A stretch of 64,000 nucleotides of DNA. Source: Cryptomeria japonica. Its lineage: Eukaryota; Streptophyta; Pinopsida; Cupressales; Cupressaceae. Positions 11,041 through 23,013 of the stretch are shown here, in pieces. The notes beneath the pieces are model-generated. The model did not search any database. It saw only the letters and a program-made list of their open reading frames with translations, and was not told the origin of the DNA. The translations under genes were made by a program, and so were the position numbers. The stretch lies in assembly GCF_030272615.1 (NCBI RefSeq), contig NC_081407.1:434470730-434534729 (forward strand), written 5' to 3'. Within the stretch, counting starts at the first letter, position 1, and the number at the start of each line of letters is the position of its first letter.

Positions 11041-13379
11041 AATGGTGAACACAACATGAATCGATCCATTTATCGTTTGTTCTTGCGAGTTGTTATGAAT
11101 TTGATCTTGTAGGTTGAAGGTTCCTTTTGCTGCACAGTTAAATTCTCTTTCCACGCGTCTATCAAGTATACTTGTGCTTTTGATTTCTATTTTTGCTCTT
11201 TATGTCTTGAAAATAAATAAATAAATGTTTAGTTTCCATTTTTTATAAGTTTCCATTGAGGTAAAGTTTCCATTTGTTGAAAGTTTCTATTTTTGGAGAG
11301 CTCAATATTTAAAGTTCCCATTTTTGGAAAGTTTCCATTTCTAGAAAGTTTTAATTTTAAAGTTTTTTCATTTTTCGGATATTTTTTTTTTTGGAAAGTT
11401 TCCATTTTAGAATTTTTTTCATTTTTTTTATAAAAAATTTAACTTAATTTTCAAATTCGGATCTTTCTTTCTATTTTTCTATTTCATAGCATAGAGTTTT
11501 GTGTTATTAATACTCCTTATTTTAGCGTGTGGCAATTATGAGACCAAGAATCCATCATTGAAACTACTGTCAAGTTTGTTGCAATGTCCTAAAGTTTTCT
11601 TTCATTTTCATTGTTTCTATAATTTCAAGTGTCTGGTAGCATAGAAAATACTTCATTTCTTAAAGGGAATTAATCTTGCTTGTTGTGTTTTATTCAAAAG
11701 CATTTTTTGTTTAGATTAGATCCCATAAGATTGGTGAAAGTATCCTCTCCCCTTGCTTTTGTGGACCTTGGGTGCAAGAGAACTCACCATATCTTATTTA
11801 TGTTTAGAAGGGCTTTCCTTCGAGGTGGCATTTATACCTTGAGGGGAACAACCCAAAGCAACTTTTCCTTTGGCCCACTATGTAAGTGGTAAAGGTGAAA
11901 ATTAGAGCCTAACTTGGGGGTATATGCCCTTGGTGTGCATTTGGGGGTGGACTTAGAGCCACACATGGTTGACTAAAGCTTTAAGTGGCTTACCACCGAG
12001 TGCAAGCACATAAGTCTCTTGAACAACAACTAGACACTTTTGTATTTAGAGGCCCACTATTTTTTATTAATCAAACATTATGTTGATGTTGGTGCAAGGG
12101 ATGCAAATCATGCCCTTAATTTATGTACACCATATGGCTCTCTTGGGATGAGATACAAATCCCTTGCTTAGCATAAGCTATACGAAGCTTTTCGAGGAGA
12201 GGGTGATTGGTTCATGCTTCTTTTTCTGGAGGCCTTTAGTTGTACTCTCTTGTAAATACAGGAATGCCTAGCACTCCTTAAGGTGTTGCACATTTGAGTT
12301 GATGGAGATTCCAGATTTCACGGGCCTAACTTCATCATAATGAACCTTGACCTTAGTCTGTAAAGATTGTTTGAAATGTCTTTGATTATGTTGAAACCAG
12401 TGAAAATTTGGGTTGAATTGAAGGCCTATAACATATAAATGTACATTAATCCAAGTCTGAGTCAACAACCAAACTATGTTTTCTACTTTCTAATTGTCTA
12501 ATCATTCAAGTGTCACTGCAAATTATACACAAAACTTTCAAGAAATTATATTCATGCAGCTGAAAATTAGCTCACACAACTGTCATATAATTTTTGCAAC
12601 TAATAAAAACTTTCACACAACTGCTATCAATTTGTCATGCAACTATTAGTAAATCATGCAATTAATAACAATATTTCATGCAATTGTTTACACATATATG
12701 TAATTGCATGTTAGAATAAAAAACTCAATCAAGTCATACAAAACTATTTTTTAGGGTCCAAAATAATTACAACTCTGTTATTTGTCAAATTACCTTAGGT
12801 CACATAGATCGATTGGGTTTTTACATCCATTATTAACATTAGAATCATTTTAGGTCAAAGATTAAACTTCATATCAGTCATCACACATCAATATTTAATT
12901 AGTAACCCAGAGTCATCTTGTCAAAATTAAACTTAGATTTCATTTGCAACCACAATAGGTGACTTCCTTCATCATCCTTAGTTCAATAGTATCAACCATT
13001 TTGGACACACTTAGAAATTAAGATTTATGGATCAAACCTTAGTTTTGTTGGATAATTCAAGACGTCACCAAAACATTATTTTCCAATCATCATCAAAGTT
13101 CATCCCCAAGCTCAAATGTCCAGCTAGAGGTCATAACTTTATCAAAACAACTGCCCAATCAATCAATTACCATTTCAACTCTCGAGATAAAGGTTCATAT
13201 TTCATTGTCTTAGGTTACAACCCACAAGTTTAGCAATCATACACTTCCTAAAATCCCCAAAATCCAAAAGCATAGGATCTCATTGTCATTTCCTCGGTTG
13301 TATTATTTTCCAAAAACATTGTGTTTACCTTTGCATTCATCAACGTACTTTTAGGAGCCTTTCATGGCCTATACACGAT
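11041..13379 (+). other. Leader of the decayed Gypsy-like element
   Basis: Long non-coding stretch between LTR and gag-like remnant. About 11,230-11,430 is a degenerate repeat of AAAGTTTCCATTTTTGG. About 11,680-12,250 is less AT-rich and contains an apparent 70-residue ORF with no domain. The rest is AT-rich with no supported gene. Confidence 0.4.
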
Positions 13380-13930
13380 GACAAAGCAAGAGAAATCAAA
13401 TATGTGAAGATGCCTCTTTCAAGCATGTACAAAATCATCCAGTATGTCTAGCAATGGCTCATTCCAAAGTGATTATATCAATGCCATATCTACCTCATGT
13501 GATTCCACACCAAATAATAAACCCAGTGATGACATTTTCAATTTTACCCCCTAGGGCTATCCATAATACAAATCTAAGCTAATCCATTCCTTTATACAAA
13601 TCCCTTGTACAATTCAAAACTCCTAGATCCAATGCCACCATATTCTCCATTGTCAATCAAATCTACTCCAAAGAATCCCATTTAAAATTCATTCTTATTA
13701 TTCCCAAGCATTGAATCCTTTCAAGAATCTCCCATACATATCCAAACCCATACCCCATGTCAAGAGGATAATCCAAAGTCAGAAGAAACAAGTCCTAACA
13801 TAAATCAAGATCAAGATACCATGAATCTCCAATATCATCCAATATTTGATCAAGATACCACATGTCAATATTTTTATGAAGATCCCCTAATTCTCCAAAT
13901 CAAGAACATTTTGGTATAGGATATTAAAAT
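13380..13930 (+). pseudogene. Gag-like remnant
   Basis: Translation near 13,720-13,890 gives a Pro/Gln/Asn-rich stretch containing CQEDNPKSEETSP and NQDQDT. It matches CQEDNLKNEETSP and NQDQDT in the gag-like ORF of the large minus-strand element (59,152-59,676, minus strand). Stops and shifts are frequent. This links the LTR at 9865 to the same family as the 17-kb element. The homology ends near 13,930, where the sequence becomes AT-rich, so the element looks truncated there. Confidence 0.55.
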
Positions 13931-16447
13931 TTAATATTCGAGATAAGAAGACTATACTAGACATTGGTAAAGACTACTATTAATTATACTCAAAATATTT
14001 TAACAATAATAAAAACTTAATTATGAAGAAATACAAATAGATTATTTTGTAAGATGGAAAATAGATCATGTAAAGTTACAAGCTTGCAAAGCTATGTATT
14101 TGAACTTTGGGCGGGAAGGATTTAATAAGGTGGATTTTCGTGTATTAGCATTGCAATTCATATGTATGTAAGGTAATGCATGTTTAGGATTAGGTGGAAT
14201 GGTCACATGGAAGACCACTAATGCTTGTAACGGTAAGAATAACAAAGATGATAGGTTAAGGGATGTTTAAATGTCTGATTAGGTGAATTTCTTGTGAGGT
14301 GTTTTGTGACAATTTACAAGTTGTGTCTGGTCTTTTATCCTTAGAAAGATTTAATATATTATGAAAAATATAAACATTAATTAAATGTAAAAAAAGAATG
14401 ATACAATTAATATACACGCTCCATAATGATATCTCTCAACGGTTTTTAGATTTTTTTAAATATAGGTATACTAAATAACATAATAATCTAGTTTCCATCT
14501 TACATAATAATCTATTAATATTTTATAATATCATTCTATATTTTCACATAATATCATATTATGTGAAAATATTAATAGATTTTGAAATTTGTGTCATTCT
14601 TCTTTACTTCCTATAGAATAATGCCTTGTTTTGGCCCTTTGAAATTGTTTTTGCTTTTAGTTATTATAGTTGAAAGCGTTGTGAGAGCTCTAGAAGTGCT
14701 TGGAGTAAACACATGCAATTTAAAAAGTGACGAGTTTATCCATGCATTAAACATTTTGATGAGAGGAAGTAAGAGAAACAACCTATTAGAAATAGGCAAT
14801 ATATTTTTTATGAAATAGTTAGAGTCGGAAATTTTAATGGATGTTTAAATAATTTTTGATATAAATAAAAATTTGTTACCAAAATAGTCATCTTTTATAA
14901 AAAGAAAAATGGTTGTTGTTTCTTTTTTTTATTTTACATTGTTGTAGATGACATGTTAAGAAGGAAGGAAGGAAGAATTTTCTGAAAAAATGACATTAAA
15001 TTATAAAAAAGCTGAATTAATTATGAAATCTTGATGAAAGAAAAAGAAATAGGAAATTATCTCATCTCATTATTAACAATCTAAAAAAAAAATTGACTTG
15101 ATAAATATGGAAGTAGTCTTTTTAAAAAAACAAGGAAGGTGATTGTGGGCTTATAATATGAAATTAATTGCAGTGGAGGTGAGTATGATTTTGGATCTTA
15201 TGAAATTTACAAATCTTATAGAGGACTCTATTTATGTTTTTCAGTTGGAATGTTATTAAATTCATTTTGGAAATTTTGACAATCAAATAGTTTCATAGAT
15301 TTTATTTTATTTTTTAGTTTATAAAGTTAATAGTTTAAAGATATCAAACTTTTATAAATTTTGGAAAAGTCATTGCACATTGTTTAACATGCATTATGAG
15401 GTTAATTGTTGTTTAAGATTTTTTAAGGTAGTTAGAGAAGTCACAATTTGATTACACAATCATAGTGTTTCACACATACATAAATATGTTCTATTACATG
15501 CATCATTTTGTACACTTTGAAATTTGATCTCTTGAGGCATATTTTACATAGAAAATTTAAAAATATACATATGCTAGTTAAATAATAAGAAATAAGATAA
15601 TAAGGGTCGTGACATTAAGCCTCTATATTAAATACTTATTTCACTTGTTTCCTATATTATTCATGTTACATGTATTTGATACTTAGATCCCACGGTTATC
15701 ATATTTAAATATACATCAATTATTACACACTCATGATATCAATTGTACATTTTAATGATGTACACGATCACACTTATAATGTTTCTATCTTATGATGCTA
15801 ACACATTATATATTTATGTCATCTATGCACTTTAATAACTATCAAACTCATATATTATGATATCATGTTTATGCTTAAATGTTTAGCTTATGTTCACACG
15901 CCTATATGTTCCAAGATCCTTATCATGTGTGTACCTTACATCTTACTTGTACTTATATGATCTTTATCTAGAATTTATGGATTTCATTATCTTGTGATTT
16001 CACTTCATTGGGGGCAACATTGTCCTCATTACATATAATTTTGTAATTACATCTTACCTATATTAATAATTCTTACATGCTTAACACAATTCAATACATT
16101 TCATACTTATATATGTTCACATATTTTTCTTCTTAATTATATCCCTTGCATCATTTGTATGAAACTAATTGAAGGAAGACATGTATGCCATTTACATTTC
16201 TTTCTTTTATATTTTGTAGTAGTAAGCTTATATCATTTCCATGTTGAAGGGACTTTTTATAAATCTATGTTGTATGAATTTTCTATATGATTAGAATCAA
16301 TTTCCACTTAGTTAGTGTTTGACTATTTTCTTCTTAGATAGACCCCTTATCCTTGTCATTTTTACTTTTAATAGTTTTAAAGATCATTTTTAAGTATTTG
16401 TAGTTAGTGCCCATTTAAAATGTGTGATATATATGCTACTCATTATA
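13931..16447. other. AT-rich intergenic DNA
   Basis: No supported gene. The ORF at 14,582-14,818 opens with TTG rather than ATG and shows no domain, although it has a hydrophobic stretch. The remainder is simple AT-rich sequence with many short ATATG or TTATG words. Confidence 0.4.
14509..14581. repeat. Nested inverted repeat
   Basis: Outer 16-bp arms AATCTATTAATATTTT (14,509-14,524) and its exact reverse complement (14,566-14,581) enclose a second near-perfect palindrome at 14,538-14,572 with arms TATTTTCACATAATAT around one central base. The second palindrome overlaps the right outer arm, so two alternative stems compete. Confidence 0.8.
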
Positions 16448-17658
16448 TGATGAATACTAAGAGGGTTGGGGGGGGGGGGGGGGGGGGGGTGAATTAGTAT
16501 ACCAAAAATTACTATACTTAAACACTTAAACAGTCTAGCAGTAAACCGGTAAAACAGTTTAACAAACAAACCGGTTAACACACATGCAAACCAAATAGCA
16601 AATAAGGCATTCACCCATAGAAGCACAATCACCATAAAACAAGAGATTTTGATGTGGAAACCCAAATGGGAAAAACCACGGTGAGATGAAACTCACAAGT
16701 AACTATCTGCAGAATAGTAACCAGACCGGTTAAGGTCATACAATGTTCTTTACTAGAACAGATCCTGTTAGGAATCTCAATCTCTGTTAGGAGATAAGTC
16801 TGATTAAAGACTACCTTGTAAGAGGATTTCAGATCCACAGATGTGAACCACCTTGTTAGAGGATTTACAAAGGATCTTTTGGGCCTACCCAGTTAAGGGT
16901 TTCTGACTTGTCAAATATGTGAGTAATCAACAAGTGAATGATCTAGCAAATGGCACAGTCTGCTTGATTAGATCCATTGTAGCTCATAGCTAATGCTCTT
17001 CAGCATTACTTTAGTCTTCAGTAAATCCACACTCTGTTGCAGTACATAGATGTGATCTTCTTAGTTAAGATCGCACATACAAGAGCTTTGAAGACCACCA
17101 AAACCTAACAACTACACTCATACATACACATACAAAACCCTAGACATGATGTCCTTAAAAGGAATCTGATTTCATGTCGGTCCAATAGGATTGCATTGCA
17201 AGTTCCTAGGTTCATTTATCTAGACACATTTGGTAACACGACACAAAATCACCATCAAAGTGTCGGTGGATGGTAACTCATCACAAAAATATATCGGTTG
17301 GTAACTCATCACAGAGTATTACTAGTTTATACAACTTTTTCGGTTACCAGTTGGTAACTCAGAGTAATACCAGTTTAACAGATTACCGGTTGACAAAAAT
17401 TGAAGATTGGGAAAAAGATAACTGTCGCTTCTGGCTCCTTTGCTCCGCTCCGCTTGAGATCCTTAAACTGCTTGATCTCCTCATGCCGCTTGAGATCGGT
17501 AAACACTTTCTGCATAACATCAATAATATAAAGACTAAAATATGATACTAGTTTGGAGCAATTACCGATTGAGCATAATTCATACATTCACAAAGTGATC
17601 TCATATCAAGTGTGTGTCCATCAATGAAAATCACAACATAATCATCAAAATGCCAACA
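16448..17658 (-). repeat. 3' LTR of copy 1
   Basis: Closely similar to 23,014-24,211 over its length. It differs notably by a run of 22 G (16,468-16,489) where the partner LTR has seven. Contains many CCGGT words. Small ORFs shared by both LTRs (16,390-16,665 and 22,946-23,203, minus strand) are LTR sequence, not genes. Confidence 0.92.
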
Positions 17659-17672
17659 ATCTCCCCCTTTGG
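17659..17672 (-). other. Polypurine tract of copy 1
   Basis: Minus strand CCAAAGGGGGAGAT directly precedes the TGTTGGC start of the 3' LTR; this primes plus-strand DNA synthesis in LTR elements. Confidence 0.85.
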
Positions 17673-17968
17673 CATTGATGGCAACACTTAGGAAAATTTT
17701 TGACATCTAAGTGTTTTACAACAAAATTATGCCATAATAAAAATTACTCCCCCTAAGCATATACACTATCCCTTTTGCAGAAAATACAATATATACTACT
17801 TCCTTACAGAGATAAACATGAAAGTATACATAACATGCATCAAAATACAGAACACTACTCCCCATCAAATTAAAAAAAAAAAAGAATACTACTCCCCCTT
17901 TGCCAACAATGACAAAGTACAGCTGAAAAACCCCTGTTCCATTAGCATTAAAAACTGATTTAAAGAGT

Positions 17969-20900
17969 TTATGACAATAAAGAGTGAAACTTGTCAAAAA
18001 CTGATTTAAAGTCCTGCATAAATGTCTTCATGGATAAAGACCATGATTCAAGCAATGAGGTATCAAACTCATTCTCCGTTTGCATCTGATAGACCTGCTC
18101 TTCCATGGCATCCAAGGTACTCATCTCTTGAGTGATCGTTAGGGCATCTAGATTTAGATAGCATTTATGAAGAATTTGCACTCTTGGTAGTAGGACCAGT
18201 TGAAGTTCTTGCAAATTACGTGTCCGGTTGCTTATCTCTGCCTCTATTCTTGTAGACTAGAGTTGAAACCGATGAGCGGTTTGTCCATATGTGGAGAAGG
18301 AATCATATGGTGTCTTGAAGGTGCTTATAAATGACTGCATATCAGATTGCAGTTTGGCTTTCTAAGCAAGCACATCATCACAAAATATATGAGGTTGACA
18401 TATCTTACTTAGCAATAATTTTCCCTCATCCATTGCATCTCTAATGTCCTTCTGTGCCTTCTATAGATCAGACCGGAGCTCTGTTAACTTTTTCACCAAG
18501 GAAGTGTCCAGAGCCTTTTGATGCTCCTTCTTGGCATTTTCTTCTGCAACCTCTTCCAAGCTTTACACCTGGTCTTCTACAACTGTGCATAGGAGCTTTA
18601 ATTGTGCAAGAGAGGAATCGGTACTGGGGAGGTTGGTACCGGGTATCAAACTGGTTAGAGTGTCCACAACAGCTTGGATCACATCTTGCTCTTTCTTCCT
18701 CCTTATTACTTCCAGGCGTTCTTGGGCAACCTTAATGCTCTGCAAAAACTCTGATTCATTTGCAGACTAGAGGTCAATGGGATTGGTAATGTCAGCTGGT
18801 TTGGCTTGACTACTGGTTACCTTTGGGGTCTCCATCTGATTTCTCTGTGCGGCTCCCTCTTTCTCTTTAGCTCTTTTCTTGTCCTCTTTTGCCTTCTTTT
18901 TCTCCTCTTCTTTCCCCTTCTCTTCATCTTCATCCTTCTTCTTCTTCTCCTCTTCCTGCTTCTTCTTCTCTTGCTCGTTTCTCTTCTCCTCTTCCTTTCT
19001 CTTCTCCTCTTCCTTTTTCTTCTCCTCTTCCTTTCTCTTCTCCTTTTCCTGTTCTGCTTCCTTCTTCTTCTTCTCTTCTTCTTGTTTCTTATTCTCCTCT
19101 TCTTTTCTCTTTTCTTCCGCTTTTCTCTCCTCTTCTGCTTTTTTCTTCTCTTCTTCCTTTTGCTTCTTTTCCATTTTTGCCTGTTTTCTATTTTCATCCT
19201 CTTGTTTCTTCTTCTCTTTCTCTGCCTATTTTCTCTTGTCTTCCTCCTATTTCTCCTGACCTTCTATTTCTGTTGGTGCATCTGGAGTAACATTTTCACC
19301 GTTCAAGGCATCAACATCAATCGGGTCCAATTAAGTAGTGACCAATTCTCCTTCACTGTCATATACTTCATCTGGTTGAGTGATTTCTAGTTCTTGCTTA
19401 GCCTTTTTGTTGGCTTCAGCCACTTGATGCAATCTTAAAGCTGACTGAGCAAGGGAGTGGGTATCTTTGACCACTTCCGAAACTTTTCCTTCCAACAACA
19501 GGAGTCTTCTTCTTCTCATGAAGAAGAGGCCCTTATATCTCTCCACCACTTCATATAGTTCAGTTTTATGCACATTAGTGAAGTATTGTGCAAATACTTC
19601 CTCTCTTATTTCCTGTTCTTTCTTTATGGCAATGCGCCATTTGTTATCTAAAGAATTATATAAAGAATCAGGTGTCTCAGACTTAATTTCTGAAGGCCAC
19701 CAATCATTAATACATAAATAATTAATGACTTCCTGTTCAACTTCTTCCTTTTCATCATCATTAAAATCATCAAAGCACTCTTTCAAATCACCAAGCACTT
19801 TTCTTCTAATATTCTTAATTGTTCTTTGACAATGTGTCAAAGGTTTGCAAGAGGAAATATCAATATTTACCGATGCCCATGTTGCCGGTTCATTCTTTGT
19901 CTTTTTCCTCGTTTGCCTAGTCTTCTTAGGCTATTCTTCAGAGACAGTGTCCTCTAAGTCTGGTGTATTTCTTTTTGTCTTCCGCTTCCTCTCAAAGACT
20001 TTGGTGGGTGTCGCTTCCAATTTCTTCTTTGTTGGTGACCGCTTGGTCACTTTGGGACTTGTTGTGGTAACCGGTACCGATGATGAAGGCACTGCCTTTC
20101 CCTTCTTTATTGAGGGTTCTTCAACCGGTGTAACCCTTTCCAAATAGGTGTCGGTTCTCTTTACCTTTGGATCAAGGGGTGAGGTGATTAGGGTAGAGGC
20201 ATACCCGTCTAGCATGTCATACATTACCTCATATCCCATCGGTTCCACTTCTTCCTGTCTAGGCTCAACTGCCTCCATTATGCACTCATCAACTCCGATG
20301 GTGAAGCAGATATCATCTTCATATTTCTTGACAATATCAGTGGATATTCTTACCCTTTGGTTCATTTTGCATCTGAACTCATCAAAGTATTTGTTCAGCA
20401 CTTCCGGATAACCGGTTCCTACTACTTGTAGGCTTTCCTTGATTTTCTTTATCACCGGTTGGTCAGCAGACCACTGAATATCACCTACTCCTGGAAAATA
20501 GCCTTGGAAGTAGAAGAACAACCCAACCAATAGTTGTCCAAACTTAAATCTCAAGGCATTGTCCTGTTTGATCGACTTGAGGTTCAACAGAAGTTGTCTT
20601 TGCATACAAGTGCACAGATCAAATGATGCATCTTCCTTGATCATCCTGTAGGCGGCATTTACCGCTGCAGCAGAGACAGAGTTGATTTTGCTGGCATGGA
20701 ACATCCAGTATCCTATCACCATACATGCATATTTGACCAGATTGTCCTTGATGGAATTGACAGTCATTCCCTATGAATCACTCACAGAACCGGCGAGCTT
20801 GGTTATTTCCATTTTGCTGATCTTCCTTAGGGCTGGCACTTCACCAACGTTGCAGAAATTGGTGATGGCATGAATTGCTTCCAGTGTAATATCATGCGTC

Positions 20901-21241
20901 CTCTCTAAGTACATTTTATCACCATGTACTCTGCTCAGAATAATGCGGATGTGATCATCTGAAAATTCTTCAAGGAAATAGACAACATTGTGAAGTTTCT
21001 TCTTTTCCAAAATGCTGAATTCCGGTTTAATCTTTTTGTCCTTCCCACAGAACAAACTCAACTGAGAATGGATCATCAGAGATCCTAGATCTTCAATCTT
21101 ACATTCAATGTAATTAGAAATGCCTTCCTCCACTATAACACCAGCGGGTATCTGAGATAGGGCATTGTATTTTGCCTTCCATTGAATGAAGTCTACAAAA
21201 TCATCAGGTACACTAGAACTAGCATGTGATGCGGAAGCCAT
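17969..21241 (-). pseudogene. ORF2, unknown protein of about 1,090 codons
   Basis: One reading frame runs from ATG at 21,241 to TAA at 17,969 without any frameshift, interrupted by ten in-frame stops (eight TAG, two TAA). I do not recognise the family. The N-terminal 400 residues look globular and contain ITLEAIHAI followed by NVGEVP. Next is a basic, Ser/Thr/Lys-rich linker, then a second conserved block with INYLC. Residues of about 690-825 form a Lys/Glu/Arg-rich low-complexity run, probably charged helix. The C-terminus is predicted helical and includes VVDTLTSL and STLDAMEE. The ORF follows ORF1 in the same orientation. Counterparts of every block except the Lys/Glu run exist in copy 2, which argues that this was a real protein. 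Function unknown. Confidence 0.75.
18830..19260 (-). repeat. Lys/Glu-coding TCTTCC-type low-complexity tract
   Basis: Imperfect CTTCTTCTCCTC-like pyrimidine repeat on the plus strand, coding EEEKKK-type residues inside ORF2. Open readings in the other five frames here are shadows of the repeat. Confidence 0.85.
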
Positions 21242-21698
21242 GATAAACAAAGAATTTTGAAAAAAACCTTCGTAAGTCAAAATTTAGGGCTCACAATTTA
21301 AACTTCGCTACACACTCCTTTGGTTGCTGAAATACCGCTTTGTGTTCTATACTTCACCAACATATGTTTGCTTCTGATTCTTCTTTAGGATTTTGATAAA
21401 TTCTTTGAATCGCAATCCAAATCGCTTTTCTTCGCTCTGTGCTTGAAAAATTCTTCGCTCGTGAATTGATAAGTGAAAAATGACTTTGAAAAATTCTTTT
21501 AAACAAGTTCTTCACCTACCACAATAAATGCTCCACTATTAGGGCGTAAACCCTAATTTGCCTTTTTTATCATTTCCAGTCTTCTACCAATTGACAGGTA
21601 TCACTTACCGGTTAAGGTCTTTTACCGGTTTAAACCGGGGGTTCGAGATGTTTCACCGTTTGCTCCCCCTAAGCTTTTCTAATGCTTAGTTTTCCGGT
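21242..21698 (-). other. Spacer between ORF1 and ORF2 of copy 1
   Basis: About 460 bp without a coding signal. ORF2 could be reached by splicing, internal initiation or a separate promoter; the sequence does not decide. Confidence 0.45.
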
Positions 21699-22963
21699 TC
21701 AGTGACTTCCACACTGTGCAGAAACTGGTTCTTCTTGAATCACTTCTTCTGGCTTCTTCTTCCAGGTTTTCTTCATATCTGCTTGAACAATTTCAACATC
21801 AATATTTCCTTTCGGAGTGACTGGTATATCATCCGATATACTCTTTCTTGTTCTATAGAATCTTGTTGTATGACCCATTTTGTTGCAATGATAGAAAACC
21901 ATTCCAGGTGCTTTCCAAGGTCCATTATTCATGTTTCCATTCTTCCTTCTACATGTTGCAGCAGTGTGACCATGACCATGACAAATCATACAGATTTCTC
22001 TCCATCCGGTTGTTGCTTGATAGCCACCGCTACCTGACTGATGACTATAGGTATTAAACCAGTCTGGATTCTGGTTCCCAGAGGGTTCAGGAAAAACTCC
22101 TTGACTCCTTTTATGATACCTTCCGATATTGTGCATGACAGACTTGCATTCAAATGCTCTATGCCCGAACTTGTTGCATGCGTAATAATTACCATTGAAT
22201 CTATTGGGTCTAGGCTTATCGTTTAGAAAATAAGGAAAATTATTGTAAGCCTTACTTCTACATACATTAGCAGTGTGTCCTTCCTTGAGACAATTAAAGC
22301 AAACAGGTTTGAACTTTTGCTTACCTTTATCTTTTGGTGCCGGTTGTTTCTTTGATGCTCCATCTTTTGTTCCAGAGGTCTCACCTTCCTCATAATTAGA
22401 GAAACCAAGTCCATTGGTATTCTTTACTGGTTTAGCTGATTCAAGCTTTTGCTCTAGCTTGACAGTTCTCTTATTGAATTTGGCAAGTATTTCCTTTGAC
22501 TCAGTAAGTTCTTTGGTAATAGCAGCATTGGATTCCTTCAAGGTTGCATTCTCAGAAACAACCATGTGTAGTTCACTTTGGATTCTTTCCTTTTCCATTT
22601 TATTTTCAAGAAGATGAGCGGTAAGTGCAATGATCTCTTGCTTCAGCTTAGATATCTCGTGATCTTTTTCTTTTACCAGATCTTCAGCTTTCCTCCAGTT
22701 CTCAAGCTCTTGACACATTCGGATAGTCGGTCCTTCCAACTCCTTTCTCGGGTTGGAATTGGATTCATTCAGCTTTTCTACTTCTTGAATTAGGGCTTCC
22801 ATGTCCGCTTCATCAAAATAACTATTTTTAGTTAGCTCCATCAATTTTTCAACATGCTCTCTTTTTTTTGCCTGAGAGGCCTTATATTTGACCTTAAGTT
22901 CATCATAGGCTTGCTCAGTCTGAGTGAGCTGATGAGTAAGTTCTCTCACAGTGTGTTCCCCAT
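21699..22963 (-). CDS. ORF1, coiled-coil protein with four zinc knuckles
   Basis: An uninterrupted 416-codon frame spans 22,949 to 21,699. Residues of about 1-175 are heptad-like and rich in Glu, Lys and Leu, probably a coiled coil. Then come a Lys-rich linker and four knuckle positions: CFNCLKEGHTANVC intact; YYACNKFGHRAFEC, first Cys replaced; CMICHGHGHTAATC intact; FYHCNKMGHTTRFY, first and last Cys replaced. It is probably a nucleic-acid-binding, gag-like protein. I see no standard Copia or Gypsy capsid domain. The natural start is probably ATG at 22,963, because copy 2 begins similarly with MGDM, but a one-base loss puts it out of frame. Translation of this copy would need the GTG at 22,949 or a later ATG. 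Confidence 0.8.
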
Positions 22964-22998
22964 ATAATTTTCCAAGTGGTTATACTTATAGAAAGGTT

Positions 22999-23011
22999 GG
23001 CTCTGATACCA
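22999..23011 (-). other. Primer-binding site of copy 1
   Basis: Minus strand TGGTATCAGAGCC lies two bases inside the 5' LTR and is the usual tRNA-iMet complement of plant Copia elements. Confidence 0.9.
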
Positions 23012-23013
23012 AT

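Noticed and set aside
11680-11892. 70-residue ORF in a less AT-rich block
   Set aside because: No motif, and it sits in the leader of a decayed LTR element; base composition alone is not enough.
14582-14818. 78-codon ORF with a hydrophobic stretch, possible small secreted protein
   Set aside because: Starts with TTG, lies beside an inverted repeat in AT-rich DNA, and shows no homology I recognise.
16390-16665. 91-residue ORF with a hydrophobic segment, repeated at 22,946-23,203
   Set aside because: Both copies lie in the paired LTRs and include the G-run as Pro codons, so they are LTR sequence.
17270-17545. 91-residue ORF repeated at 23,824-24,099
   Set aside because: Same LTR segment in both LTRs of copy 1; no domain, and overlapping antisense ORFs are equally open.
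18806-19390. Long Leu/Phe/Ser-rich plus-strand ORFs opposite ORF2
   Set aside because: They are complementary shadows of the Lys/Glu-coding repeat; all frames stay open in such a tract.
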